Source: Anoplolepis gracilipes
Lineage: Eukaryota > Arthropoda > Insecta > Hymenoptera > Formicidae
Assembly: GCF_047496725.1 (NCBI RefSeq)
Contig: NC_132979.1
Span: 6,898,501-6,962,500 of the forward strand
Length of the DNA stretch: 64,000 nt
Direction of reading: 5' to 3'
Part shown: one piece after another, positions 37,988-50,725 of the stretch
Layout: every line of letters starts with the position of its first letter
Position numbering within the stretch: position 1 is the first letter of the stretch
The notes under the pieces: generated by a model
The model's input: the letters and a program-made list of their open reading frames with translations, nothing else
What the model was told of the DNA's origin: nothing
Database searches by the model: none
Made by a program: the position numbers and the translations under genes

Positions 37988-40404
37988 AAGCATCCTAGTT
38001 TAATTATAACAAAGTTTTCTATTTTAAAAGATTTGAAAATATATTAGAAACAAATTAGAAATACATTTATCTTGAAAAAAAAATGTTTTAGATTAATTAT
38101 AAGATATTAAAAAATATATCCATAAAAGTTGTAAGTTTTGACTTTGAATGAATATTAATAAAGTCATGTTAAAGTCATTTATCCTAAACTTTTTAAATAA
38201 AATCTTTCACTTTTATTATATATTATTATAATGAAAACTTTTTAAAATGATATGATTAATATCTTTTTCTTTAAGACTTTCTAAGTTATCTACTGTAGAA
38301 GTCACTATTAAAGTACCGTCAAAATACCTAACAATAACATACATTCGTAAGAATTTCTTTTATGTGTATGTGTGGATCGCCAGATTTAGTTCGTTTAATT
38401 GTCTCTTGTAAGGATACTTGAAAAAGTGTAATTTATCTTTTCCTTCTCCAATAAATTTTAAAATCTGGAAGATTTGTCGCGAAATAATTGATAAGATGGG
38501 ATTTGTGTACCTCATCAATTTTATCGGATCGCAGTCTCAATTTCTGCTGATTGTCAAATTCTGTGCAGAAACAATTTTTCAAGCATTTAGTAAAAATACA
38601 TATACAAGCACCTCTTTGAAAAATATTCGATTAAATTATTAATATAATGAATATAAATTTTAGATTATATTTTAGCAAAATATAAATATAATATCAGGTA
38701 AATTTTATTTTATATAGAATAACTCTAATTGTATAGTTTTTATTATTCAATGTTTATTACTTGTATTATTCTAATATGATTACAGTTTATAACTTTAAAG
38801 AATCCAAACAGAGAAAAAGGAATAAGTTCAGAAAATGTATACATGTGACAGTTGTATTCTGAAAAATAGCCAAACGTGCCTTTCCTATTGCTAACAATAA
38901 GATGTCCTTCTATTCCTAGCATCATTGACGAAACGGGTCACTAGAAAGCAATTCTGCGCTCACAATTAAGTTTACAGATACGATCGAATGTCTGTCGTAC
39001 CATTTTCTAGCGATGAGACGCGCAAACTGATTGTGAGTAGAAAAGACGAGCGAAAAAACAAGCAAGGAAAATCAATCGACCGAATTGGACTTAACAATAC
39101 ACAATGACTGGTGACCCGATTTCCAAGAAAAATGTTGAAGTTGTCAAAGATATTCGAAACTAAGTAACGTCTCCTAAAGCGAGATATGTCAGAGTGCGCA
39201 AAAAAGTCTGTGTAGAGATTGCATGATAAATTATAACAATAGCTGTCTTTTTTAAATTTTCTATTTGGAAAAAGAATTTCTTATTAATATTTCAGTCTAC
39301 ATTAAGAAGAAACCCATTTTTTCATTGCAGTTAACACTGTAATCACAATGTCATTTCCGCAATTTGTATATATGCAGATCGACTATACTATTTACGGAGA
39401 AATTATTTTAATGTTCTGGAGTATTCTGCTGTGCGAGTATTAGATTAATCTGATTTATGTCAGCGTTTATATCGAGTTGTTAATCATCGTTCATTTTGTG
39501 AAATCTATTTTCGAGGGTTATTACTCATATCACTTTTAGAAAGAGAGACCAAATAACTTATATACGAAAAAAAAAAAAATTTATTATATAATATATAATT
39601 TATCACTATTATACAGGAAATTAAAAATTAATCATTTTGGCTCATCATTTCGATAATTTTGTGACATACTTCTTATGAGATTTTTTCATTTTACAATTTC
39701 TAACAATAAGTACATTTGTATCGTTTATCAAAGATATTTTCTCCTAATAATAGTCAGCAGTTATTAAACTGAAAATTTAGTACATTTCCTCAAGCTTCTG
39801 TCTTTTGCAAATTCCAAATCTCTGTATATGTACGCTAATCGTCACAGAGTATTGTAGCGTTCTATACCTTTGTAACGCAAGATGCAAAACTAATTAACAC
39901 ATTACTGTTTCCGCAATCGCGTAATGTAATACTAAACCTAACGTCTTGGGGACGCTTATGTTTGAAGATACGGTAACGTGGCTAAAGAGGAAATTAGATG
40001 CGCGTGCTCGAATACGAGAGAGGTCGTGTATAATTCACGCATCGGCGCAAAAGGTAGGGAATAAAACGATGTAAACTCGCCTTCCTAAATCACTTGTCCA
40101 GGAGAGAATATTCCATAAGGATTAACTTTAGGTGCGATGAATCAAATTGCGCGGTTGCGAGCACGTCGAACGAATAATCGAGAAAATATCGACTGCTTGG
40201 TGTGTTTCGAATCGTGCTCGACCTCACGTATCTCCTTTGCGAGAGATTATTCGCGTGAATAATTTCCGTGTCATATACATACACGAGCCAGATGCAAATT
40301 TCGTTCTCATAAACCGCGATATATTTATTTTAAACATTTGAAATTATTGCACGATTATATTTAAAGGCCAGCTCGCGATTCATATCGTTAATATAGTTAT
40401 TACG

Positions 40405-40543
40405 TTATTAATATTATATTATATTATATATTATATTAAAAACTAAAAACTGTGTGCGGCAAATATAATATATATGATTTTTATATTTCACACACACAAT
40501 TTTCAATTTTCAATATAATATATAATATAATGTTAATAGTTTT
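40405..40543. repeat. AT-rich imperfect hairpin, arms about 60 bp
   Basis: The left arm contains TATATTATATTAAAAACTAA then AAACTGTGTGCGGCAAATAT; the right arm read in reverse contains TATATTATATTGAAAATTGA then AAATTGTGTGTGTGAAATAT. The loop is about 16 nt (around 40467-40482). The pairing runs outward through further AT-rich sequence. Several mismatches suggest an old structure. Confidence 0.6.
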
Positions 40544-40963
40544 TTATATAATAATAATAATTTATATATATATATATATGATTTATAAATCTTATAAATA
40601 ATAATACATAGTTAATAATAAACTTTATAAATATAAAAAACAGAGGAAAATACATTTATAATCTCGAAATAAATAGACAGGGTAGATGAAAAAAAGGAAA
40701 AAAAAAATTTCATAGAGTTTTCAATTTCAATTTAATTATTTTCGCACCTCTGTGCTACGGATGCGGATCGTTAGCGCGCGTTATCAACGGAGATTTTTTT
40801 TACAGGTTGGCCGCGTTTTAAACCGCGTTCAAAGGTCTCAACACACGCACAGGATGTATTCATTGGCGGTCGCTGCTGCAGAATTAATGCTAGCCGGCTT
40901 AAATAGAAGGGAGGAAACAATAGAGAACACCGACGACAACAACGGAAAAAGACGGTAGCGTCG

Positions 40964-41030
40964 ATGGCAACCATGGGTTTCGCCCCATCCGACGGCACCA
41001 TCATCCTCGCCGACATCAAGAATACGTACT
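40964..41030 (+). other. Coding-looking segment, strand uncertain
   Basis: From an ATG at 40964 the plus strand reads MATMGFAPSDGTIILADIK with C-ending third positions, before composition changes near 41030. The minus strand over the same bases is also open (SARMMVPSDGAKPMVAIDA). No clear splice sites bound it and no domain is recognised. It may be only a CpG-rich island with chance open frames. Confidence 0.15.
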
Positions 41031-42308
41031 TTTGCTTGAATGCGAACTGCCTTGGCGATTATTTTTATTCCCGACTTCTCTCTTCATCTTCTGCTTCTCC
41101 TTCGTCATTGCATTTATTTATTCATCCACGATTTCTTTTTGCGCCGACGATTTTTCTTTCTCTCTCGGATGTTTTACCATCGTTCGAGATATCTTACGTA
41201 TGTACGACGTCGATCGCGAAATTGTAAAGATTATAATGGTTGCTATACTATTTGTGTTTGCGACAGACTCGAAGATAAATAATGAGGAACTTTATTGTCG
41301 AGTTGGATGAATCAGTAATACAAGAAAGGAGTCAACTCTTTCAGGAGATGTAATAAATAATTACTCCAACATATAACGTAAAATTTAAAATTTGAAATTC
41401 TTAGTCAAAAGGAAATGGTATAATTGGGAAATAAAATATTCAGATTTTTTTTTTTGTTTTCACATAGAATACTTTAGCAGACAATAAAAGAAGAACAATT
41501 TGACTTTTAAATAAAATGTTAATACCCCTCTCAAATTGATGAGATATAACTTTCTTACTCTTTTCGTACAATATTTACATAATATTTATAAATCTACAAT
41601 ATTGTCAATTGATATTTAGGTACTGTGTAAACATAAGATTTTTTAAACCATTAAACCATAGTTATAATCCGCGGCTTAATAAATGACTTTCTTCATTAAT
41701 CTCCGGTAACGTTGCATGACGGAAAGGTTCAAAGGCGGGAAGAATGTTTTGAGAAATTATTGTTGACGGGATCTTAATTCATCAGCCAGGACTATGAACA
41801 AGCAAAAATTCTATGACGTCGGTGAAACGTGTGGAACTTTTGCAAGGCACCAGCTGCTGTCGAGAATTCTGTTGTCCCGCTTTCCTCATATTCCCGCTCG
41901 TAGGTAGCGTAAACGGCGCACTAAGACCCCCGGTATAGTAATTCCACATTTCATTCCGCGTGTCAGGAAAATTTCTGCTATATCTCGCGAGCCATAAATC
42001 TTGCAACGTTCGCGGTCCGCGAAGGGATATTAATTAACGCGCGAATCATATATGCGTGAGAACACGTTATTAAATATTCTCATATATACACCGGGGCACG
42101 GTAGATATACTAAAGTAATTACCTTGTCGGAAGGGAAGGAGTGAAATGCTAGAATTGTTATTCTGTACAGAATTAATCGTAAATGCGTGAATTAAACAAA
42201 TGGCTACTATAAAATTGCGATTAAATGACCGTGCGTGTAACGAACAATCGACTAGATATTTGTTATTTATTGTTGTTGTTACGCAAGTAACGGTAATTAT
42301 TAATACGT

Positions 42309-42311
<3 letters not shown>

Positions 42312-42342
<31 letters not shown>
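42312..42342. repeat. (CT)n microsatellite
   Basis: Uninterrupted CT run of about 31 bp. Confidence 0.95.
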
Positions 42343-42347
<5 letters not shown>

Positions 42348-44707
42348 TCTCGATCAAATCCATCGCAGTGAGCTGATACGTGCGATGATGGTCGATGCGA
42401 ATCTAAATTTTATTGTGGCAATTAACGTGTCATTGGGACATTTGTAACCGATTGATGAATTTCTCAATATAATAAAGATTCAATTATTAAAGTAAGAAAA
42501 CGTCACTATTTAAATTTTAAGATAATGTAAGAAATTTTTAAATCATTAATTTCACAAATTAATATTTTAAAATTAAACTATTAACTATTTAAGTTTAAAA
42601 CTTTTTAAATTGAAAAATTCAATGAAATCACTCCTAATAAAATAGTCCTAATTTTAAGATAAAATTAAAAGTCTAACATGAAATTAATAAATTTTACCAA
42701 AATTGACAAGAGAATTAATATTTCATTGCAGACCTCCCTCTTGAAATTCTTAAGCTTTCAGTTTATACGCAATATACAGAGAATAAGAAAATAATCGATT
42801 GCGAAAGAATTCCAATTTAGTTTCGATTTTGTTTTTGGATTTTCCAGAGGGACATATCGCAAACGCGAATGTCAATTTCGATCACAAGCTTCGATTCGAA
42901 TTTTCTCGCACGTTTACACGCGTGAGACGCGCTCGTCTCTCGACGAAAAATTTCTATTATCCTTCGGGAATTTTTATCCGCCGACATGCACTTCCCCGCG
43001 CGTGCTATATTCTGTTTCGTGATACTCCCTTTTTTTTCCCCGACGAGAGCCGCTTTGACCACGTTCCTGCACCGAGGAAAAATAAAATATCGGCGACGAC
43101 GAGGGTATTCTCCCGCAGCCACTCGCGTCGAGAACTGACCCGTTATTTATAGTGGATTGAAATTCGGAGACCGCGATGCGCTTCCAGGAATTTCATTAAA
43201 ATTATAGCTTAGATATTGGAACGCGAACCGGCAGCGTTCGCGCGTGAAGGATCGTTTATGAAACGTGAAACGACTATCATATGTCTCTTTATAAATATAT
43301 AAAGTGCACCTTAAAAATATATGACCTGACGATAGAACATTAGTTATTTCCAGTATCGAAAATTTGCAACTGTAAAGTTTTAAAATTGTGACATAAAGGA
43401 GCAAATTAAAATATCGTATTTAGCTTAAAAAAAAAAAAAAAACTGCAAGAAATGTCAATTTTTTTTTTTTTATTGACTAAAAGTTGATATTCCGAGTGCA
43501 AGGAAAATAATGTACATATATAGGTAATGCAACCGATCCGTTGGAAAATATTTCGTTGTCAATCTTTCTTTACGTCAGATTTGCGATAATAATCACTAAC
43601 GTCATGTTTATATTCGCACATCACATTATATTCGTATCTGATTTATATCACATTTACATTCTATGCACATCTGATTTTGACCGATGAGCGTATTTCTCCA
43701 GGCTACGTGGAATATTTAGTCATTTATTTGGCCACAGTCAGTCTCGTGGCAGCAAAGTTCCGGCCACTGTTAGTTTCATCGGATATGTGCATTACTCTTA
43801 AACGCGAAATGAGATAGGGACGATGAGTTGCTTCGTATTAGTCGCGAGCTCGAGTTTTCGTCGACAAGAAGATGATGGATCGCCCGGAGCGATGGAGCGA
43901 CAACGCGCAAATTTAAAATACGAGCAGAAACTTAGCAACGCGTTATATGTCGCTCGTGATCGAGTGCTCCTAGAAACGAGCCTTCAATGTTTCACTCAAT
44001 ATTGCGCGTGACAAATGAGAAATTCATGCTCTGATATAACAATCCTAAATTTTTAATTTAATTTAATTATTACTTTAATAGAAATTCCAAACTCGCTATT
44101 ATATACCATAAGAGGGAAGCTGAATGTGTTGAATTTAATTTAAATGTAAATATTATTTTCATCATGTACGAATTATTATTATTGTAGTTTATAATATTAA
44201 GAAGAGGATATCTTATTCAACATTAAACTTTCCATAATATATAGAGGCATATGCATAATAATAGATATAATTAGCTTATAATTAGTTTATGTAAAATTAT
44301 TGCAAGACATGTTTCATATCAAAGAGAAGTTTCGCTAATTCTGCAACAGAGAAGAGTATCTAGAAGTCGTCCTAATTTAAATTCATATTATTTCAAATCA
44401 TGTACAAATGATTCGCCTTTATTCGAACAAAGATATATAAAAAAAAGAAATAAATTAACTTCATTAATGGAAAAAAAAAATAACATGATAAAAAGACTTC
44501 CATATCCTCCCTAATTTGTTCAATTTATTCCAGGTAGCTTTTCTTATTTACGATCTCAGACTTTCTCCCTAATTTTTGCTATAATCGTGTTTCATGTCCT
44601 AAATAGATCAACCTGTATACGTGCTTGCGTTCGAGAAGGTAAGGTCCTCCTGGCCTCCCGGCTTGCTTGCGTCTTTACGGCGGAAGGAAATATATTTTTG
44701 CAATAGC

Positions 44708-44710
44708 TAG

Positions 44711-44741
<31 letters not shown>
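44708..44741. repeat. (GA)n tract, interrupted
   Basis: GA dinucleotides interrupted by CAGAAA; further short GA runs follow to about 44760. Confidence 0.9.
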
Positions 44742-45073
44742 TGGAAGAAGAAAGAGAGAGACTGCGATTACCGACGTAGTAAAAGCAACGAGGCCCCCCG
44801 CGGCCATTCGCGAGGAATCCGCGCCGTTTCACTTTATCGTTCTCGTCGTCGGACCATCCTGAAAATACGGAAACGTTGCCGTATATATCCCTGGAGAATC
44901 GCAGTCTTGCAGCCAGTTTCGTAGTCGATCACAGAAAGGGCACACAGGACCACTGCGCCTGGGAAAATTCGCCCCGCGAATCACGTTTTAAGCTTTCTGT
45001 CGAGAAGTTATATACCGAATGTCCAACGCGGACATCCGATAGATATTTCCGATATCTGTATCGATCAGACGTA

Positions 45074-45119
45074 AAAATGTCTCGCAGATTTTCAGGGCTG
45101 AAAATCTGCGAGACATTTT
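45074..45119. repeat. Near-perfect 46-bp palindrome (22-bp arms, 2-nt spacer)
   Basis: The left arm (45074-45095) reads AAAATGTCTCGCAGATTTTC then AG; the right arm (45098-45119) is its exact reverse complement, with only GG between. It lies in a moderately GC-rich segment that shows no other mobile-element features. Confidence 0.9.
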
Positions 45120-47261
45120 GGTTTAACGGAATAAAAACGAAAAAAAAAACACCTGAGTATATATAAAATATTTAAACATAAATTAATTATTTCTAAAGCA
45201 TATCCTATATATTTTGTTTATACAGAATTTTTATATACAAAATAGAATACTATTGCCACTTGTTTACAGTCATTTGATGTAGCATTAGCGAGGATTTGCA
45301 ATTCTTATCGAGCCTCATGGAGACTAAACGGAGAAGTGCCAAACTTTCGCGATCCTTTAATGCGCTTTTTAAAGGTCGTATTGAAATAGTTCGTAGACGG
45401 AACGTACACCCTTGTAATTCAATCGATTTGAAAAAGTATCGGTTGAAAGTTTTGCGCGAAAAGGGACCAAACTTCTGCAAAAATTGCGTTTCGGCCACTC
45501 CATCGGGAGTTCTCGCTTTTATCGACTCCACTCAAGAAAGTAAAAAAAAAAAAAAAAAAAAGAAAAAGAAAAAAGAATACAAAATCTCGTTGTGCTCGTA
45601 AATTGCTTTTCGACTTTGTCAGGATTTTTTTTTTATTAATATCCGAAAAAAGGAACATCGCACGCGAGAGAATTGCGAAACTCGGAGCAACTTGTGTATA
45701 TGGCACAGTATGCTGATATTTTCGACATAACCATACACACCTAAAAGATGGAGCACATAAAAAGATAAGATACTTTTCTCTCAGATATTTTAGTACAAAG
45801 TTTGCAGTTAAATATGTAAAGTTCTCACAACTGTTCTGCGTTGAGAGATTCGTTATTCTATTGTAAAAATAATAAATATTGGCTCACTTACATTTGTAAA
45901 GCTTGGTTATAAAAATAGTTATACATTTTAAAAGATCTTCCAAAACAAACGGTATGAAAAATTTAAAAGCTACGCAATTATTATTTGCCAGAAAATCTAT
46001 TGCTTTAAGCTTTAAGAAAACAGCAAGTGAAGAGCAGCACGTCTGCTTTAATTTAGAATTTCTGATTTTTTTCATAAATAATATGGCCATATGAAAATAT
46101 GTATTATTATATTTGGAGAAAAAAAATGTTTATTTTTTTAACATTATATAGTCGTCATATTTGGAATAATCTTCTACGCATTTATACAACAATGAAGGTA
46201 ATATTAATTATCTCGAAAATATTTCAAGTGCTCTTATTGTTAGTGAAAAGACAAATTGTTGAGATCATCGTTTCTCTGTCAAACCGTGAAATTGTGGAGC
46301 AAAATTTTAGAAGCAGTCAGATAAGTAATGCACTGTGTTTGCGCAAAGTCAGTTAGAGTCATGCTTTTAAGCGTTTAAAATTACATGTGTTTAGAGAATT
46401 ATATGCGTAAGTAAAATAAACAATATCAAAGCTCTTGCATTCTCTAAATATCGATATTGTTCCTTGAATTCCTTCTTTTTACTTTATTAAATCAATCAAA
46501 CAATGACAATTTTCTAAAAATTCTATAGTAAATATATAACTGTGTCCTTAAAAAAATATATAATAAAATATGGAAAAATTATAAGTACAAATAATTTCTA
46601 AAAGCGTATGAATAATATTGTATCTGCAAAATGGAAAGAAATAATTTTTTTTGTTACATTTTAATAATGAATTTTGAACGTTTCACGAAATGATGCTTAA
46701 CACAATTTTTTAAAATATTATTGTTATATTTTTTTTCTATTTTAAATATGATTATTATATCTACTTTAAAGTTTATTTATTATTTAATATTATTATTTCA
46801 ATTTTTAATTTAAAATACTAAGATTATTTTAATATAAATTTTTATAAAATTACAATACATACATAACATAAGATAAGTTTATTCAAGTTTAAATTTCATA
46901 GAAGACAGAAATTTCTCTCTTGCATTACAAGGAACAGATGTCGTTTTCCCTGTTATATGCAATTCTCTTTATTTAAGAAATAAACATTTCCCGATAAGAA
47001 ATCGCAAATTGATATTCTCTTGCAATAGCAATCTTTGAATTTCCAAGATTTCTCTGTACTCAAATTACGTAAATGTAATAAATTGCGACAGCATCTTTTT
47101 GTGCTTCATGTCGAGTAGAAAAGTTTAGTATGTTCATAGTTTTCAGAATTATTTATAACTTTCGATCTCTCTATCTTTCTTTCGAATCTCACGAGACGCG
47201 CCAGTAAAGTTTCGAAGTTACTCGATGTCTGTAAGTGCGCAATACATCTGTGTAAAAAGCT

Positions 47262-48077
47262 GTGGTGTCTCACTTCGTGGAAACTCGTTAATTGTGAGAG
47301 CTTCATTTTTAATAATTTTAGAGTATTTGATAAATTATATAAATAATTTAACTACAATTAAATAAATAAAAAATAGTTGGAGATAAATTAAGAATTTCAC
47401 GCCAAGTTTCACTTTGTCCATCGATTTTTTTTGCATTTCTTGCCAAATTGCAAGCTTGAAAATTTTGTAATAGTTTTATGCGCAAAAATGATCAAAATAT
47501 TTATTAAATAAATTAGATCATTCGAGATGTCGAACGTATAAATATCGAAGTGAGACGTCGATCGTATTTTGATAGTTCCAGTGACTTTAAGTTAAATTAA
47601 ACTAAATTAAATTTTTATTTTAATTTGTGTTTTTCTGCAATCATTTGTAATTTTTAGGGAAAGTCCTACGCGTATAAATATTATTAGAATATTTATTAAA
47701 TAAATTAACTGAGATGTCGGATGTATAACAAAATTTCATTTAAAGTCGATAGAACGATCGAAATACGAGTGTCTCACCTATCTTTGTATTTTACAGAATC
47801 TAGCATCTTGAGAGATATAATTTTTTAAATAAATATTCTAATACTTTTTATGCGTAGAATTGTTTGTAGAATTATTGCAGAATTTTCAAGCTCTTAAAAA
47901 AATGTTAAAAAATTCGTCGGACAATGAAAAAAGCAGCAACGCGTGAACTTGACATTTCTCTCTGTCCTGAGCCATTTATTTAATTTAATAGCCAAAACTA
48001 TATTAATCTAGAACGATTAAAAATAAAGTCAGAACTCTCAATAAATAATGAGTTTCTACGAAGTGAGACGCCAGCTT
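47262..48077. mobile_element. Smaller, older fold-back element next to the large one
   Basis: The outer arms 47267-47284 and 48052-48069 are reverse complements with one mismatch (GTCTCACTTCGTRGAAAC), and the similarity continues inward. Inner matches include the stretch from about 47497 (AATATTTATT, GAGATG, GTGAGACG) with 47745-47840, and GTGACTTTAAG at 47581 with TTAAAGTCG at 47740. All are centred near 47666. A direct repeat is superimposed: TTATTAAATAAATTA then GATGTCGRRYGTATAA occurs near 47500 and again near 47691. AT-rich, no coding potential. It ends about 20 bp before the left arm of the larger fold-back. Confidence 0.6.
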
Positions 48078-48097
48078 CACACACACACATATAAATA

Positions 48098-50725
48098 GAA
48101 TTGCACGAAATACGCTATGCGATCACCGCGACAAAAAAATTAATTCCACTAAATAATAATAAGAATAAGACGTAATAAATTACCTCATGTGATTGCTCCG
48201 ATGACGTCCGATGCCATCCCCGGCCTGCTCATCCTCTCCCAATTCTTTATTGCACTTTGAAAGCACTCACAAAACACTCGCGACGATCGTGAACGTACTA
48301 ATTACTCGAATAAAAGACTCACGGCACTCGTCAGAAATCCACCATGTACAATGACGCGGGAAATTATCTCAATGTCAAGTACGAATATCGAAAGACGTAA
48401 CTCGCGATCGCGCAGACATTTGTTGACGAGCGACCTTCACTCTTTCGACCGAGAAAAAAGACGCGATCAAACGCTCTACGATCTGTAAATACTTTAGCTC
48501 CGTTCTCGAGCATTCGATGTGAGAAAGTGATCTCGGTAACAACGCAGCATAGACGGTAGACGCGAGGCATCCCTTCCTACGTCGGAGTCAGCTGTGACGT
48601 GCCGACGTCACTGACTCGAGCGAGGAGAAGAACGATGAACACTCTCGACGCATAACACGAAATCTCAATCGATAGACCCCGATCGAAATACGATCAGAGT
48701 CTCACAAAACACTCGCGACGATGGTGAACGTCCTAATTACTCGAATAAAATATTCACGGCACTCGTTCGGATAAATGTACTGAGATAATCGTCCGCTGAT
48801 CAATTCAACACTTTCGACACTCATTCACGCGCGAAATTCACTCTCTTGACTGATAAAAAGACGTGAGAAACACGGGACAAAAATCGCACTAAGTAACAGA
48901 AACCATTAAACACCGCGATCGCGTTCAAACTGGCGGACTGAAGTCACAAGTGCTTCAACTCAATTTCGATCGAGCAAGAATAAAGATCTTTGTTCTGATT
49001 GGTCGATCTAGTGCTTTCAGCGCCATCGCAAGTAATATGATAGGAGAAGGAGAGAATGTTCCACCGGCCAGTGGCGCACTCTTGCGTCTCTTTTAGGAAA
49101 AAGCCTGAGGTATAAAAAATATAGATAAGAAACGAGGTTTCAGCGACGAACTACCTATATAATTTCGAAAATTATATATTAGTTAGACATAGAAAAAATA
49201 CGACTCAATAGTACATTTATAATTCGCCACAAAATTTGAAATAGAATTTTATTTTTAATTTTACATGTCGTGTCTAATGCAAAAAAGCAATAATACACAC
49301 ATATATAAAATATAATAACAGAGGCCATATATATATACAATAATCATTATCTTTTTCTCTATTAACGTACATTTGTCTTGATATGTATATATGTGTGTAT
49401 TATATTTAATTCTTTAATGTTTTTATTCTGTATTACACACGACGCGTAAAATCATAAATCAAATTCTATTTCGAATTTTCTCGCGAATTATAGACGCGCT
49501 ATTATGTCCCGTATTTTTCCCACGTCCAACTATGATATAATTCTAAAAATTATTTATCTCGTCGCTAAATCTCTGGTTTTTCTTACGCTCAAGATCCCTT
49601 TTCTAGAAGAGACGCGCTCGTCACCGGCGAGCAGTTCGGAATCATTTTCCTCTCCTTCTCTCCTATCATGTTATCTTGTCTACCGCGCGACTTTGACTGG
49701 CGTCGTAGGTGCTACGTCAACCAATCAAGATAAAGAGTAGGAGCTATCTATCCTGCTCGCCCGACGTCAGAGCACGCCAGAGCTGATAGCTGATTCCGGT
49801 ATAGAGGGGGTGATTCGCGTCTACCATCTATGTTGCGTCGTTACCGAGATCATCTTCTCACGTCGTGGCTCGCGGACGGGTTAAAGTATTTATAATTCGT
49901 AGCGTGCTTGAACGCGTCGTTTTTTCCATCGAAAGAATGAAGGTCTTTGGCGAATGAGTTTCGAATCGTATGACGCCATTATTTCAACACGTCTATTAGT
50001 CTGCGCGATCGCGAGTTACGTCTTTCGATGTTCGTACTTGACGTCGAAATAATTTCCCGCGTCATTGTATATGGCGGATTTCTGGCGAGTACCGTGAGTA
50101 TTTTATTCGAGTAATTAGGACGTTCACCATCGTCCCGAGTGTTTTGTGAGACTCTGATCGTATTTCGATCGGGGTCTATCGACTGAGATTTCGTGTTATG
50201 CGTCGAGAGTGTTTATCGTTCTTCTCCTTCTCGCTCGAGCCAGTGACGTCGGCACGTCACAGCTGACTCCGACGTAGGAAGGGATGCCTCGCGTCTACCA
50301 TCTATGCTGCGTTGTTACCGAGATCACTTTCTCACATCGAATGCTCGAGGATGGAGCTAAAGTATTTACAGATCGTAGAGCGTTTGAACGCGTCTTTTTT
50401 CTCGGTCGAAAGAGTGAAGGTCGCTCGTCAACAAATGTCTGCGCGATCGCGAGTTACGTCTTTCGATGTTCGTACTTGACATCGAGATAATTTCCCGCGT
50501 CATTGTATATGGCGGATTTCTGACGAGTGCCGTGAGTATTTTATTCGAGTAATTAATACGTTCACGATCGTCGCGAGTGTTTTGTGAGAGTTTCAAAGAT
50601 CCAACATAGGATTAGAAGAGGATGAGCAGACTTGGAATACCCTCGAGCTTCGTCGCAACAAACGTGAGGTAATTTATTATTCGTGAAATTTTTTTTATCG
50701 CGGTGATTTCGTATTTTTGCAATTC
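48098..50725. mobile_element. Large fold-back element: inverted arms of 1.2-1.3 kb around an 80-nt loop
   Basis: The left arm (48098-49306) is matched in reverse complement by the right arm (49387-50725). Matched anchors from outside in: 48098-48104 with 50719-50725; 48401-48413 with 50441-50453 (CTCGCGATCGCGC); 49037-49047 with 49659-49669; 49238-49248 with 49462-49472; 49292-49306 with 49387-49401. The outer parts are nearly identical over hundreds of bases, while the inner parts are more diverged. The left arm is about 130 bp shorter, with the loss in the 48.78-49.03 kb part. No transposase-like frame is present, so the element is non-autonomous. The layout resembles Foldback, TU or Galileo-type elements, which have long inverted repeats containing tandem modules. 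Exact ends and target duplication could not be fixed by eye. Confidence 0.8.
49740..50590 (+). repeat. Two tandem modules (period about 440-475 bp) in the right fold-back arm
   Basis: The string CGCGTCTACCATCTATG starts at 49816 and again at 50290. TTCGTACTTGAC starts at 50031 and 50469. The string TATTTTATTCGAGTAATTA, followed by a stretch ending GAGTGTTTTGTGAGA, occurs near 50100 and 50537. The varying spacing (438-474 bp) reflects small indels. The left arm carries one well-kept inverted module (about 48270-48640) and a decayed one (from about 48690). Two of the modules keep a 68-codon frame and the third has lost it. Confidence 0.75.

Larger units (their letters stand above)
37521..47261. 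other. AT-rich DNA with CpG-rich islands
   Basis: Islands at 40.74-41.28, 42.84-43.26 and 44.6-45.13 kb. The rest is AT-rich with homopolymer runs (43425-43442 A, 43461-43472 T, 45542-45560 A). Frames at 45.25-45.6 kb are open on both strands but match nothing recognised. Confidence 0.6.

Noticed and set aside
38941..39044. Weak hairpin with CTCACAAT/ATTGTGAG arms
   Set aside because: Only 8 bp of exact pairing with gaps; not above expectation.
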